Below the pieces are notes generated by a model. That model worked only from the letters and a program-made list of their open reading frames with translations. It had not been told where the DNA came from and searched no databases. The position numbers and the translations under genes were made by a program. Below, one piece after another: positions 49,150 to 62,130 of a stretch of 64,000 nt of DNA. The DNA comes from Hydractinia symbiolongicarpus (lineage: Eukaryota > Cnidaria > Hydrozoa > Anthoathecata > Hydractiniidae): NCBI RefSeq assembly GCF_029227915.1, contig NC_079885.1, forward strand, positions 29,763,001 to 29,827,000. Reading direction: 5' to 3'. How positions within the stretch are numbered: position 1 is the stretch's first letter; the number at the start of each line of letters is the position of its first letter.

Positions 49150-52100
49150 GTTTAATCGCCGGCAAACGAAAACCCGCCATTTCCCGCAAACCCCGGACTC
49201 GGCCCGTATAGTCAAAAGCATACAAAGAAAGTACCCAGGGAGTAAACTCATTTTCCGAACGATTTTTTAAATTATTTTTTCACCAATACAACGCATAAGA
49301 CTTGTAGTTTTCAAAAATGTTTTCATTTTTGATGAGACGCTGAATAAAAGAAGTTTAATCGCCGGCAAACGAAAACCCGCCATTGCCCGTAAGCCCCGGA
49401 CTCGGCCCGTATAGTCAAAAGTATACAAAGAAAGTACCCAGGGAGTAAACTCATTTTCCGAACGATTTTCTAAATTATTTTTCCACCACTACAACGCATG
49501 AGACTTGTGGTTTTTAAAAATGTTTTCATTTTTGATGGGACGCTGAATAAAAGAAGTTTAATCGCCGGCAAACGAAACCCCGCGATTTCCCGTAAATCCC
49601 GGACTCGGCCCGTATAGTCAAAAGTATACAAAGAAAGTACCCAGGGAGTAAACTCATTTCTCGAACGATTTTTTAAATTAATTTTTCACCACTAAAACGC
49701 ATGAGACTTGTAGTTTTCAGAAATGTTTTCATTTTTGATGAGATGCTTAATGAAAGTGGTTTAATCGCCGGCAAACGAAAACCCGCGATTTCCCGTAAAT
49801 CCCGGGCTTGGCCCGTATAGTCGAATGTATACAAAGAAAAAACCCAGGGAGTAAACTCATTTTCCAAACAATTTTTTAAATTATTTTTTCACCACTACAA
49901 CGCATGAGACTTGTAGTTTTTAAAAATGTTTTCATTTTTGATGAGACGCTGAATAAAAGAAGTTTAATCGCCGGCAAACGAAAACCCGCCATTTCCCGTA
50001 AACCCCGGACTCGGACCGTATAGTCAAAAGTATACAAAGAAAGTACCGAGGGACTAAACTCATTTTCCGAACGATTTTTTAAATTATTTTTGCACCACTA
50101 CAACGCATGAGACTTGTGGTTTTTAAAAATGTTTCCATTTTTGATGAGACGCTGAATAAAAGAAGTCTAATCGCCGGCAAGCGAAAACCAGCGATTTCCC
50201 GTAAATCCCGGACTCGGCGCGTATAGTCAAAAGTACACAAAGAAAGTACCCAGGGAGTAAACTCATTTCCCGAACGATTTTTTAAATTATTTTTTCACCA
50301 CTAAAACGCATGAAACTTGCAGTTTTCAGAAATCTTTTCATTTTTGATGAGACGCTTAATGAAAGTGGTTTAATCGCCGGCAAACGAAAACCCGCCATTT
50401 CCCGTAAACCCCGGAATCGGCCCGTATAGTAAAAAGTATACAAAGAAAGTACCCAGGGAGTAAACTCATTTCCCGAACGATTTTTAAAGTTATTTTTTCA
50501 CCACTAAAACGTATGAGACTTGTAGTTTTCAGAAATGTTTTCATTTTTGATGAGACGCTTAATGAATGTGGTTTAAACGCCGGCAAACGAAAACCCGCGA
50601 TTTCCCGTAAATCCCGGACTCGGCCCGTATAGTCAAAAGTATACAAAGAAAGTACCCAGGGAGTAAACTCATTTCCCGAACGATTTTTTAAATTATTTTT
50701 TCACCACTACAACGCATGAGACTTGTATTTTTTAAAAATGTTTTCATTTTTGATGAGACGCTGAATAAAAGAAGTTTAATCGCCGGCAAACGAAAACCCG
50801 CCATTTCCCGTAAACCCCGGACTCGGCCCGTATAGTCAAAAGTATACAAAGAAAGTACCCAGGGAGTAAACTCATTTTCCGAACGATTTTTTAAATTATT
50901 TTTTCACCACTACAACGCATGAGACTTGTAGTTTTCAAAAATGTTTTCATTTTTGATGAGACGCTGAATAAAAGAAGTTTAATCGCCGGCAAACGAAAGC
51001 CCGCCATTTCCCGTAAACCCCGGCCTCGGCCCGTATAGAGAAAAGTATACAAAGAAAGTACCCAGGGAGTAAACTCATTTTCCGAACGATTTTTTAAATT
51101 ATTTTTTCACCACTACAACGCATGAGACTTGTAGTTTTCAAAAATGTTTTCATTTTTGATGAGACGCTGAATAAAAGAAGTTTAATCGCCGGCAAACGAA
51201 AACCTGCGATTTCCCATAAATCCCGGGCTTGGCCCGTATAGTCGAATGTATACAAAGAAAGTACCCAGGGTGTAAACTCATTTCCCGAACGATTTTTTAA
51301 ATTATCTTTTCACCACTAAAACGCAAGAGACTTGTAGTTTTCAAACATGTTTTCATTTTTGATGAGACGCTGAATAAAAGAAGTTTAATCGCCGGCAAAC
51401 GAAAACCCGCCATTTCCCGTAAACCCCGGACTCGGACCGTATAGTCAAAAGTATACAAAGAAAGTACCCAGGGACTAAACTCATTTTCCGAACGATTTTT
51501 TAAATTATCTTTTCACCACTAAAACGCAAGAGACTTGTAGTTTTCAAACATGTTTTCATTTTTGATGAGACGCTGAATAAAAGAAGTTTAATCGCCGGCA
51601 AACGAAAACCCGCCATTTCCCGTAAACCCCGGACTCGGACCGTATAGTCAAAAGTATACAAAGAAAGTACCCAGGGAGTAAACTCATTTCCCGAACGATT
51701 TTTTAAATTATTTTTTCACCACTAAAACGCATGAGACTTGCAGTTTTCAGAAATCTTTTCATTTTTGATGAGACGCTTAATGAAAGTGGTTTAATCGCCG
51801 GCAAACGAAAACCCGCCATTTCCCGTAAACCCCGGAATCGGCCCGTATAGTCAAAAGTATACAAAGAAAGTACTCAGGGAGTAAACTCATTTCCCGAACG
51901 ATTTTTTAAATTATTTTTTCACCACTACAACGCATGAGACTTGTATTTTTTAAAAATGTTTTCATTTTTGATGAGACGCTGAATAAAAGAAGTTTAATCG
52001 CCGGCAAACGAAAACCCGCCATTTCCCGTAAACCCCGGACTCGGCCCGTATAGTCAAAAGTATACAAAGAAAGTACCCAGGGAGTAAACTCATTTTCCGA

Positions 52101-53985
52101 ACGATTTTTTAAATTATTTTTTCACCACTACAACGCATGAGACTTGTAGTTTTCAAAAATGTTTTCATTTTTGATGAGACGCTGAATAAAAGAAGTTTAA
52201 TCGCCGGCAAACGAAAACCCGCCATTTCCCGTAAACCCCGGACTCAGCCCGTATAGTCAAAAGCATACAAAGAAAGTACCTAGGGAGTAAACTCATTTTC
52301 CGAACGATTTTTTAAATTATTTTTTCACCAATACAACGCATAAGACTTGTAGTTTTCAAAAATGTTTTCATTTTTGATGAGACGCTGAATAAAAGAAGTT
52401 TAATCGCCGGCAAACGAAAACCCGCCATTTCCCGTAAGCCCCGGACTCGGCCCGTATAGTCAAAAGTATAGAAAGAAAGTACCCAGGGAGTAAACTCATT
52501 TTCCGAACGATTTTCTAAATTATTTTTCCACCACTACAACGCATGAGACTTGTGGTTTTTAAAAATGTTTTCATTTTTGATGGGACGCTGAATAAAAGAA
52601 GTTTAATCGCCGGCAAACGAAACCCCGCGATTTCCCGTAAATCCCGGACTCGGCCCGTATAGTCAAAAGTATACAAAGAAAGTACCCAGGGAGTAAACTC
52701 ATTTCCCGAACGATTTTTTAAATTAATTTTTCACCACTAAAACGCATGAGACTTGTAGTTTTCAGAAATGTTTTCATTTTTGATGAGATGCTTAATGAAA
52801 GTGGTTTAATCGCCGGCAAACGAAAACCCGCGATTTCCCGTAAATCCCGGGCTTGGCCCGTATAGTCGAATGTATACAAAGAAAAAACCCAGGGAGTAAA
52901 CTCATTTTCCAAACAATTTTTTAAATTATTTTTTTACCACTACAACGCATGAGACTTGTAGTTTTTAAAAATGTTTTCATTTTTGATGAGACGCTGAATA
53001 AAAGAAGTTTAATCGCCGGCAAACGAAAACCCGCCATTTCCCGTAAACCCCGGACTCGGACCGTATAGTCAAATGTATACAAAGAAAGTACCCAGGGACT
53101 AAACTCATTTTCCGAACGATTTTTTAAATTATTTTTGCACCACTACAACGCATGAGACTTGTGGTTTTTAAAAATGTTTCCATTTTTGATGAGACGCTGA
53201 ATAAAAGAAGTCTAATCGCCGGCAAGCGAAAACCAGCGATTTCCCGTAAATCCCGGACTCGGCGCGTATAGTCAAAAGTATACAAAGAAAGTACCCAGGG
53301 AGTAAACTCATTTCCCGAACGATTTTTTAAATTATTTTTTCACCACTAAAACGCATGAGACTTGCAGTTTTCAGAAATCTTTTCAATTTTGATGAGACGC
53401 TTAATGAAAGTGGTTTAATCGCCGGCAAACGAAAACCCGCCATTTCCCGTAAACCCCGGAATCGGCCCGTATAGTCAAAAGTATACAAAGAAAGTACCCA
53501 GGGAGTAAACTCATTTCCCGAACGATTTTTAAAGTTATTTTTTCACCACTAAAACGTATGAGACTTGTAGTTTTCAGAAATGTTTTCATTTTTGATGAGA
53601 CGCTTAATGAATGTGGTTTAAACGCCGGCAAACGAAAACCCGCGATTTCCCGTAAATCCCGGACTCGGCCCGTATAGTCAAAAGTATACAAAGAAAGTAC
53701 CCAGGGAGTAAACTCATTTCCCGAACGATTTTTTAAATTATTTTTTCACCACTACAACGCATGAGACTTGTATTTTTTAAAAATGTTTTCATTTTTGATG
53801 AGACGCTGAATAAAAGAAGTTTAATCGCCGGCAAACGAAAACCCGCCATTTCCTGTAAACCCCGGACTCGGCCCGTATAGTCAAAAGTATACAAAGAAAG
53901 TACCCAGGGAGTAAACTCATTTTCCGAACGATTTTTTAAATTATTTTTTCACCACTACAACGCATGAGACTTGTAGTTTTCAAAA
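49150..53985. repeat. 15-monomer (3,045-bp) duplication
   Basis: About 49150-50940 recurs at 52195-53985, offset exactly 15 x 203. Shared marks are AAAAGCATACAAAG (49212, 52257), CCAATACAACGCATAAG, GATTTTCTAAATTATTTTTC, GATGGGACGC, GAGATGCTTAATG, AAGAAAAAACCCAGGG, GGACCGTATAG, AAGTCTAATCGCC with GGCAAGCG, and GAATGTGGTTTAAACGCC. Small differences include CATTTTT at 50339 against CAATTTT at 53384. Confidence 0.85.
51236..51641. repeat. Single-monomer tandem duplication
   Basis: Adjacent monomers 51236-51438 and 51439-51641 share the rare set TTATCTTTTCACC, ACGCAAGAGAC and CAAACATG, and both end GGACTCGGACCG. They differ at the front: GGGTGTAAACTC with TTTCCCG in the first, GGGACTAAACTC with TTTTCCG in the second. 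One monomer of length 203 has been duplicated in register. Confidence 0.75.
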
Positions 53986-55224
53986 ATGTTTTCATTTTTG
54001 ATGAGATGCTTAATGAAAGTGGTTTAATCGCCGGCAAACGAAAACCCGCGATTTCCCGTAAATCCCGGGCTTGGCCCGTATAGTCGAATGTATACAAAGA
54101 AAAAACCCAGGGAGTAAACTCATTTTCCAAACAATTTTTTAAATTATTTTTTTACCACTACAACGCATGAGACTTGTAGTTTTTAAAAATGTTTTCATTT
54201 TTGATGAGACGCTGAATAAAAGAAGTTTAATCGCCGGCAAACGAAAACCCGCCATTTCCCGTAAACCCCGGACTCGGACCGTATAGTCAAATGTATACAA
54301 AGAAAGTACCCAGGGACTAAACTCATTTTCCGAACGATTTTTTAAATTATTTTTGCACCACTACAACGCATGAGACTTGTGGTTTTTAAAAATGTTTCCA
54401 TTTTTGATGAGACGCTGAATAAAAGAAGTCTAATCGCCGGCAAGCGAAAACCAGCGATTTCCCGTAAATCCCGGACTCGGCGCGTATAGTCAAAAGTATA
54501 CAAAGAAAGTACCCAGGGAGTAAACTCATTTCCCGAACGATTTTTTAAATTATTTTTTCACCACTAAAACGCATGAGACTTGCAGTTTTCAGAAATCTTT
54601 TCAATTTTGATGAGACGCTTAATGAAAGTGGTTTAATCGCCGGCAAACGAAAACCCGCCATTTCCCGTAAACCCCGGAATCGGCCCGTATAGTCAAAAGT
54701 ATACAAAGAAAGTACCCAGGGAGTAAACTCATTTCCCGAACGATTTTTAAAGTTATTTTTTCACCACTAAAACGTATGAGACTTGTAGTTTTCAGAAATG
54801 TTTTCATTTTTGATGAGACGCTTAATGAATGTGGTTTAAACGCCGGCAAACGAAAACCCGCGATTTCCCGTAAATCCCGGACTCGGCCCGTATAGTCAAA
54901 AGTATACAAAGAAAGTACCCAGGGAGTAAACTCATTTCCCGAACGATTTTTTAAATTATTTTTTCACCACTACAACGCATGAGACTTGTATTTTTTAAAA
55001 ATGTTTTCATTTTTGATGAGACGCTGAATAAAAGAAGTTTAATCGCCGGCAAACGAAAACCCGCCATTTCCTGTAAACCCCGGACTCGGCCCGTATAGTC
55101 AAAAGTATACAAAGAAAGTACCCAGGGAGTAAACTCATTTTCCGAACGATTTTTTAAATTATTTTTTCACCACTACAACGCATGAGACTTGTAGTTTTCA
55201 AAAATGTTTTCATTTTTGATGAGA
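52766..55224. repeat. 6-monomer (1,218-bp) tandem duplication
   Basis: 52766-53983 is followed by its copy 53984-55201; identity continues to 55224. The crossover lies inside the 23 bp at 53984-54006, which coincide with the monomer inverted repeat. Left of it the sequence is CTACAACGC/GTTTTCAA type; right of it GAGATGCTTAATG type. The monomer starting at 53875 is therefore a chimera of two otherwise distinct variants. Confidence 0.88.
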
Positions 55225-56540
55225 CGCTGAATAAAAGAAGTTTAATCGCCGGCAAACGAAAGCCCGCCATTTCCCGTAAACCCCGGCCTCGGCCCGTATA
55301 GAGAAAAGTATACAAAGAAAGTACCCAGGGAGTAAACTCATTTTCCGAACGATTTTTTAAATTATTTTTTTACCACTACAACGCATGAGACTTGTAGTTT
55401 TCAAAAATGTTTTCATTTTTGATGAGACGCTGAATAAAAGAAGTTTAATCGCCGGCAAACGAAAACCTGCGATTTCCCATAAATCCCGGGCTTGGCCCGT
55501 ATAGTCGAATGTATACAAAGAAAGTACCCAGGGTGTAAACTCATTTCCCGAACGATTTTTTAAATTATCTTTTCACCACTAAAACGCAAGAGACTTGTAG
55601 TTTTCAAACATGTTTTCATTTTTGATGAGACGCTGAATAAAAGAAGTTTAATCGCCGGCAAACGAAAACCCGCCATTTCCCGTAAGCCCCGGAATCGGCC
55701 CGTATAGTCAAAAGTATACAAAGAAAGTACCCAGGGAGTAAACTCATTTCCCGAACGATTTTTTAAATTATTTTTTCACCACTACAACGCATGAGACTTG
55801 TATTTTTTAAAAATGTTTTCATTTTTGATGAGACGCTGAATAAAAGAAGTTTAATCGCCGGCAAACGAAAACCCGCCATTTCCTGTAAACCCCGGACTCG
55901 GCCCGTATAGTCAAAAGTATACAAAGAAAGTACCCAGGGAGTAAACTCATTTTCCGAACGATTTTTTAAATTATTTTTTCACCACTACAACGCATGAGAC
56001 TTGTAGTTTTCAAAAATGTTTTCATTTTTGATGAGACGCTGAATAAAAGAAGTTTAATCGCCGGCAAACGAAAGCCCGCCATTTCCCGTAAACCCCGGCC
56101 TCGGCCCGTATAGAGAAAAGTATACAAAGAAAGTACCCAGGGAGTAAACTCATTTTCCGAACGATTTTTTAAATTATTTTTTTACCACTACAACGCATGA
56201 GACTTGTAGTTTTCAAAAATGTTTTCATTTTTGATGAGACGCTGAATAAAAGAAGTTTAATCGCCGGCAAACGAAAACCTGCGATTTCCCATAAATCCCG
56301 GGCTTGGCCCGTATAGTCGAATGTATACAAAGAAAGTACCCAGGGTGTAAACTCATTTCCCGAACGATTTTTTAAATTATCTTTTCACCACTAAAACGCA
56401 AGAGACTTGTAGTTTTCAAACATGTTTTCATTTTTGATGAGACGCTGAATAAAAGAAGTTTAATCGCCGGCAAACGAAAACCCGCCATTTCCCGTAAGCC
56501 CCGGAATCGGCCCGTATAGTCAAAAGTATACAAAGAAAGT
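54880..56540. repeat. 4-monomer (812-bp) tandem duplication
   Basis: About 54880-55691 is followed by 55692-56503, and similarity continues to about 56540. Marks are CTTGTATTTTTTAAAAATG, TTTCCTGTAAACCCC (55071, 55883), GAAAGCCCGCC with GGCCTCGG, the odd GTATAGAGAAAAG in place of GTATAGTC (55296, 56108), TTTCCCATAAATCCC and GGGTGTAAACTC with ACGCAAGAGAC. GTATAGAGAAAAG also occurs at 51033 and 58544. Confidence 0.85.
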
Positions 56541-58950
56541 ACTCAGGGAGTAAACTCATTTCCCGAACGATTTTTTAAATTATTTTTTCACCACTACAAC
56601 GCATGAGACTTGTATTTTTTAAAAATGTTTTCATTTTTGATGAGACGCTGAATAAAAGAAGTTTAATCGCCGGCAAACGAAAACCCGCCATTTCCCGTAA
56701 ACCCCGGACTCAGCCCGTATAGTCAAAAGCATACAAAGAAAGTACCCAGGGAGTAAACTCATTTTCCGAACGATTTTTTAAATTATTTTTTCACCAATAC
56801 AACGCATAAGACTTGTAGTTTTCAAAAATGTTTTCATTTTTGATGAGACGCTGAATAAAAGAAGTTTAATCGCCGGCAAACGAAAACCCGCCATTTCCCG
56901 TAAGCCCCGGACTCGGCCCGTATAGTCAAAAGTATACAAAGAAAGTACCCAGGGAGTAAACTCATTTTCCGAACGATTTTCTAAATTATTTTTCCACCAC
57001 TACAACGCATGAGACTTGTGGTTTTTAAAAATGTTTTCATTTTTGATGGGACGCTGAATAAAAGAAGTTTAATCGCCGGCAAACGAAACCCCGCGATTTC
57101 CCGTAAATCCCGGACTCGGCCCGTATAGTCAAAAGTATACAAAGAAAGTACCCAGGGAGTAAACTCATTTCCCGAACGATTTTTTAAATTAATTTTTCAC
57201 CACTAAAACGCATGAGACTTGTAGTTTTCAGAAATGTTTTCATTTTTGATGAGATGCTTAATGAAAGTGGTTTAATCGCCGGCAAACGAAAACCCGCGAT
57301 TTCCCGTAAATCCCGGGCTTGGCCCGTATAGTCGAATGTATACAAAGAAAAAACCCAGGGAGTAAACTCATTTTCCAAACAATTTTTTAAATTATTTTTT
57401 TACCACTACAACGCATGAGACTTGTAGTTTTTAAAAATGTTTTCATTTTTGATGAGACGCTGAATAAAAGAAGTTTAATCGCCGGCAAACGAAAACCCGC
57501 CATTTCCCGTAAACCCCGGACTCGGACCGTATAGTCAAATGTATACAAAGAAAGTACCCAGGGACTAAACTCATTTTCCGAACGATTTTTTAAATTATTT
57601 TTGCACCACTACAACGCATGAGACTTGTGGTTTTTAAAAATGTTTCCATTTTTGATGAGACGCTGAATAAAAGAAGTCTAATCGCCGGCAAGCGAAAACC
57701 AGCGATTTCCCGTAAATCCCGGACTCGGCGCGTATAGTCAAAAGTATACAAAGAAAGTACCCAGGGAGTAAACTCATTTCCCGAACGATTTTTTAAATTA
57801 TTTTTTCACCACTAAAACGCATGAGACTTGCAGTTTTCAGAAATCTTTTCAATTTTGATGAGACGCTTAATGAAAGTGGTTTAATCGCCGGCAAACGAAA
57901 ACCCGCCATTTCCCGTAAACCCCGGAATCGGCCCGTATAGTCAAAAGTATACAAAGAAAGTACCCAGGGAGTAAACTCATTTCCCGAACGATTTTTAAAG
58001 TTATTTTTTCACCACTAAAACGTATGAGACTTGTAGTTTTCAGAAATGTTTTCATTTTTGATGAGACGCTTAATGAATGTGGTTTAAACGCCGGCAAACG
58101 AAAACCCGCGATTTCCCGTAAATCCCGGACTCGGCCCGTATAGTCAAAAGTATACAAAGAAAGTACCCAGGGAGTAAACTCATTTCCCGAACGATTTTTT
58201 AAATTATTTTTTCACCACTACAACGCATGAGACTTGTATTTTTTAAAAATGTTTTCATTTTTGATGAGACGCTGAATAAAAGAAGTTTAATCGCCGGCAA
58301 ACGAAAACCCGCCATTTCCTGTAAACCCCGGACTCGGCCCGTATAGTCAAAAGTATACAAAGAAAGTACCCAGGGAGTAAACTCATTTTCCGAACGATTT
58401 TTTAAATTATTTTTTCACCACTACAACGCATGAGACTTGTAGTTTTCAAAAATGTTTTCATTTTTGATGAGACGCTGAATAAAAGAAGTTTAATCGCCGG
58501 CAAACGAAAGCCCGCCATTTCCCGTAAACCCCGGCCTCGGCCCGTATAGAGAAAAGTATACAAAGAAAGTACCCAGGGAGTAAACTCATTTTCCGAACGA
58601 TTTTTTAAATTATTTTTTTACCACTACAACGCATGAGACTTGTAGTTTTCAAAAATGTTTTCATTTTTGATGAGACGCTGAATAAAAGAAGTTTAATCGC
58701 CGGCAAACGAAAACCTGCGATTTCCCATAAATGCCGGGCTTGGCCCGTATAGTCGAATGTATACAAAGAAAGTACCCAGGGTGTAAACTCATTTCCCGAA
58801 CGATTTTTTAAATTATCTTTTCACCACTAAAACGCAAGAGACTTGTAGTTTTCAAAAATGTTTTCATTTTTGATGAGACGCTGAATAAAAGAAGTTTAAT
58901 TGCCGGCAAACGAAAACCTGCGATTTCCCATAAATCCCGGGCTTGGCCCG
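56541..58950. repeat. Further copy of the 52-54 kb and 55 kb monomer series
   Basis: From the AAAAGCATACAAAG monomer (56717, matching 52251 at an offset of 4,466 bp, 22 monomers) the order follows 52251-53870. It then continues like 54890-55500 (GTATTTTTTAAAAATG, TTTCCTGTAAACCCC, GTATAGAGAAAAG at 58544). The segment therefore joins two series seen separately to the left in the same order as at 53.4-55.5 kb. Only scattered substitutions separate the copies, for example AAATGCCGGGC at 58730. Confidence 0.8.
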
Positions 58951-60071
58951 TATAGTCGAATGTATACAAAGAAAGTACCCAGGGTGTAAACTCATTTCCC
59001 GAACGATTTTTTAAATTATCTTTTCACCACTAAAACGCAAGAGACTTGTAGTTTTCAAACATGTTTTCATTTTTGATGAGACGCTGAATAAAAGAAGTTT
59101 AATCGCCGGCAAACGAAAACCCGCCATTTCCCGTAAGCCCCGGACTCGGCCCGTATAGTCAAAAGTATACAAAGAAAGTACCCAGGGAGTAAACTCATTT
59201 TCCGAACGATTTTCTAAATTATTTTTCCACCACTACAACGCATGAGACTTGTGGTTTTTAAAAATGTTTTCATTTTTGATGAGACGCTGAATAAAAGAAG
59301 TTTAATCGCCGGCAAACGAAACCCCGCGATTTCCCGTAAATCCCGGACTCGGCCCGTATAGTCAAAAGTATACAAAGAAAGTACCCAGGGAGTAAACTCA
59401 TTTCCCGAACGATTTTTTAAATTATTTTTTCACCACTAAAACGCATGAGACTTGTAGTTTTCAGAAATGTTTTCATTTTTGATGAGATGCTTAATGAAAG
59501 TGGTTTAATCGCCGGCAAACGAAAACCCGCGATTTCCCGTAAATCCCGGGCTTGGCCCGTATAGTCGAATGTATACAAAGAAAAAACCCAGGGAGTAAAC
59601 TCATTTTCCAAACAATTTTTTAAACTATTTTTTCACCACTACAACGCATGAGACTTGTAGTTTTTAAAAATGTTTTCATTTTTGATGAGACGCTGAACAA
59701 AAGAAGTTTAATCGCCGGCAAACGAAAACCCGCCATTTCCCGTAAACACCGGACTCGGACCGTATAGTCAAAAGTATACAAAGAAAGTACCCAGGGACTA
59801 AACTCATTTTCCGAACGATTTTTTAAATTATTTTTGCACCACTACAACGCATGAGACTTGTGGTTTTTAAAAATGTTTCCATTTTTGATGAGACGCTGAA
59901 TAAAAGAAGTCTAATCGCCGGCAAGCGAAAACCAGCGATTTCCCGTAAATCCCGGACTCGGCGCGTATAGTCAAAAGTATACAAAGAAAGTACCCAGGGA
60001 GTAAACTCATTTCCCGAACGATTTTTTAAATTATTTTTTCACCACTAAAATGCATGAGACTTGCAGTTTTC
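56831..60071. repeat. 11-monomer (2,233-bp) duplication
   Basis: About 56831-57838 recurs at 59064-60071, offset exactly 11 x 203. It includes GATTTTCTAAATTATTTTTC, GAGATGCTTAATG, AAGAAAAAACCCAGGG, GGACCGTATAG and AAGTCTAATCGCC. The second copy has private changes: GATGAGACGC for GATGGGACGC, TTTAAACTATTTTTTC near 59620, GCTGAACAAAAG near 59691 and AAACACCGGAC near 59744. Confidence 0.8.
58747..59152. repeat. Single-monomer tandem duplication
   Basis: Adjacent monomers 58747-58949 and 58950-59152 both carry GGGTGTAAACTC, TTATCTTTTCACC and ACGCAAGAGAC. They differ at CAAAAATG against CAAACATG, TTGCCGGC against TCGCCGGC, and in the last third (CCTGCGATTTCCCATAAAT against CCGCCATTTCCCGTAAGCC). 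This is an in-register duplication of one repeat unit. Confidence 0.75.
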
Positions 60072-60209
60072 AGAAATGTTTTCATTTTTGATGAGACGCT
60101 TAATGAATGTGGTTTAAACGCCGGCAAACAAAAACCCGCGATTTCCCGTAAATCCCGGACTTGGCCCGTATAGTCAAAAGTATACAAAGAAAGTACCCAT
60201 GGAGTAAAC

Positions 60210-62130
60210 TCATTTCCCGAACGATTTTTTTAATTATTTTTTCACCACTACAACGCATGAGATTTGTAGTTTTTAAAAATGTTTTTATTTTTGATGAGAG
60301 GCTGAATAAAAGAAGTCTAATCGCTGGCAAGCGAAAACCCGCGATTTCCCGTAAATCCCGGACTCGGCGCGTATAGTCAAAAGTATACAAAGAAAGTACC
60401 TAGGGAGTAAACTCATTTCCCGAACGATTTTTTAAATTATTTTTTCACCACTAAAACGCATGAGACTTGCAGTTTTCAGAAATGTTTTCATTTTTGATGA
60501 GACGCTTAATGAAAGTGGTTTAATCGCCGACAAACGAAAACCCGCCATTTCCCGTAAACCCCGGACTCGGCCCGTATAGTCAAAAGTATACAAAGAAAGT
60601 ATCCAGGGAGTAAACTCATTTTCCGAACGATTTTTTAAATTATTTTCTCACCACTACAACGCATGAGACTTGTAGTTTTCAAAAATGTTTTCATTTTTGA
60701 TGAGACGCTGAATAAAAGAAGTTTAATCGCCGGCAAACGAAAGCCCGCCATTTCCCGTAAACCCCGGCCTCAACCCGTATAGTCAAAAGTATACAAAGAA
60801 AGTACCCAGGGAGTAAACTCATTTTCCGAACGATTTTTTAAATTATTTTTTCACCACTACAACGCATGAGACTTGTAGTTTTCAAAAATGTTTTCATTTT
60901 TGATGAGACGCTTAATGAATGTGGTTTAAACGCCGGCAAACAAAAACCCGCGATTACCCGTAAATCCCGGACTTGGCCCGTATAGTCAAAAGTATACAAA
61001 GAAAGTACCCATGGAGTAAACTCATTTCCCGAACGATTTTTTAAATTATTTTTTCACCACTAAAACGCATGAGACTTGTAGTTTTCAGAAATGTTTTCAT
61101 TTTTGATGAGACGCTTAATGAAAGTGGTTTAATCGCCGGCAAACGAAAACCCGCGATTTCCCGTAAATCCCGCGCTTGGCCCGTATAGTCGAATGTATAC
61201 AAAGAAAAAACCCAGGGAGTAAACTCATTTTCCAAACGATTTTTCAAATTATTTTTTCACCACTACAACGCCTGAGACTTGTAGTTTTTAAAAATGTTTT
61301 CATTTTTGATGAGACACTGAATAAAAGAAGTTTAATCGCCGGCAAACTAAAACCCGCCATTTCCCGTAAACCCCGGACTCGGCCCGTATAGTCAAAAGTA
61401 TACAAAGAAAGTACCCAGGGAGTAAACTCATTTTCCGAACGATTTTTTTAATTATTTTTTCACCACTACAACGCATGAGATTTGTAGTTTTTAAAAATGT
61501 TTTCATTTTTGATGAGAGGCTGAATAAAAGAAGTCTAATCGCTGGCAAGCGAAAACCCGCGATTTCCCGTAAATCCCGGACTCGGCGCGTATAGTCAAAA
61601 GTATACAAAGAAAGTACCTAGGGAGTAAACTCATTTCCCGAACGATTTTTTAAATTATTTTTTCACCACTAAAACGCATGAGACTTGCAGTTTTCAGAAA
61701 TGTTTTCATTTTTGATGAGACGCTTAATGAAAGTGGTTTAATCGCCGACAAACGAAAACCCGCCATTTCACGTAAACCCCGGACTCGGCCCGTATAGTCA
61801 AAAGTATACAAAGAAAGTATCCAGGGAGTAAACTCATTTTCCGAACGATTTTTTAAATTATTTTCTCACCACTACAACGCATGAGACTTGTAGTTTTCAA
61901 AAATGTTTTCATTTTTGATGAGACGCTGAATAAAAGAAGTTTAATCGCCGGCAAACGAAAGCCCGCCATTTCCCGTAAACCCCGGCCTCAACCCGTATAG
62001 TCAAAAGTATACAAAGAAAGTACCCAGGGAGTAAACTCATTTTCCGAACGATTTTTTAAATTATTTTTTCACCACTACAACGCATGAGACTTGTAGTTTT
62101 CAAAAATGTTTTCATTTTTGATGAGACGCT
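60210..62130. repeat. 6-monomer (1,218-bp) tandem duplication
   Basis: About 60210-60912 recurs at 61428-62130, offset 1,218 bp. Marks are CGATTTTTTTAATTATT (60224, 61442), GATGAGAGGCTG, TCGCTGGCAAGCG, GTACCTAGGGAG (60397, 61615), TCGCCGACAAACG, TTTTCTCACC and GGCCTCAACCCG. Single differences include GTTTTTATTTTTG (60281) against GTTTTCATTTTTG (61499) and TTTCACGTAAAC near 61768. The stretch between the copies has ACGCCTGAGAC and GGCAAACTAAAACC. Confidence 0.85.

Noticed and set aside
51168-51180. AATAAA on the plus strand (TGAATAAAAG monomers) as polyadenylation signals
   Set aside because: It is one allele of a variable block in an A-rich satellite, with no transcript or gene context; expected by composition.
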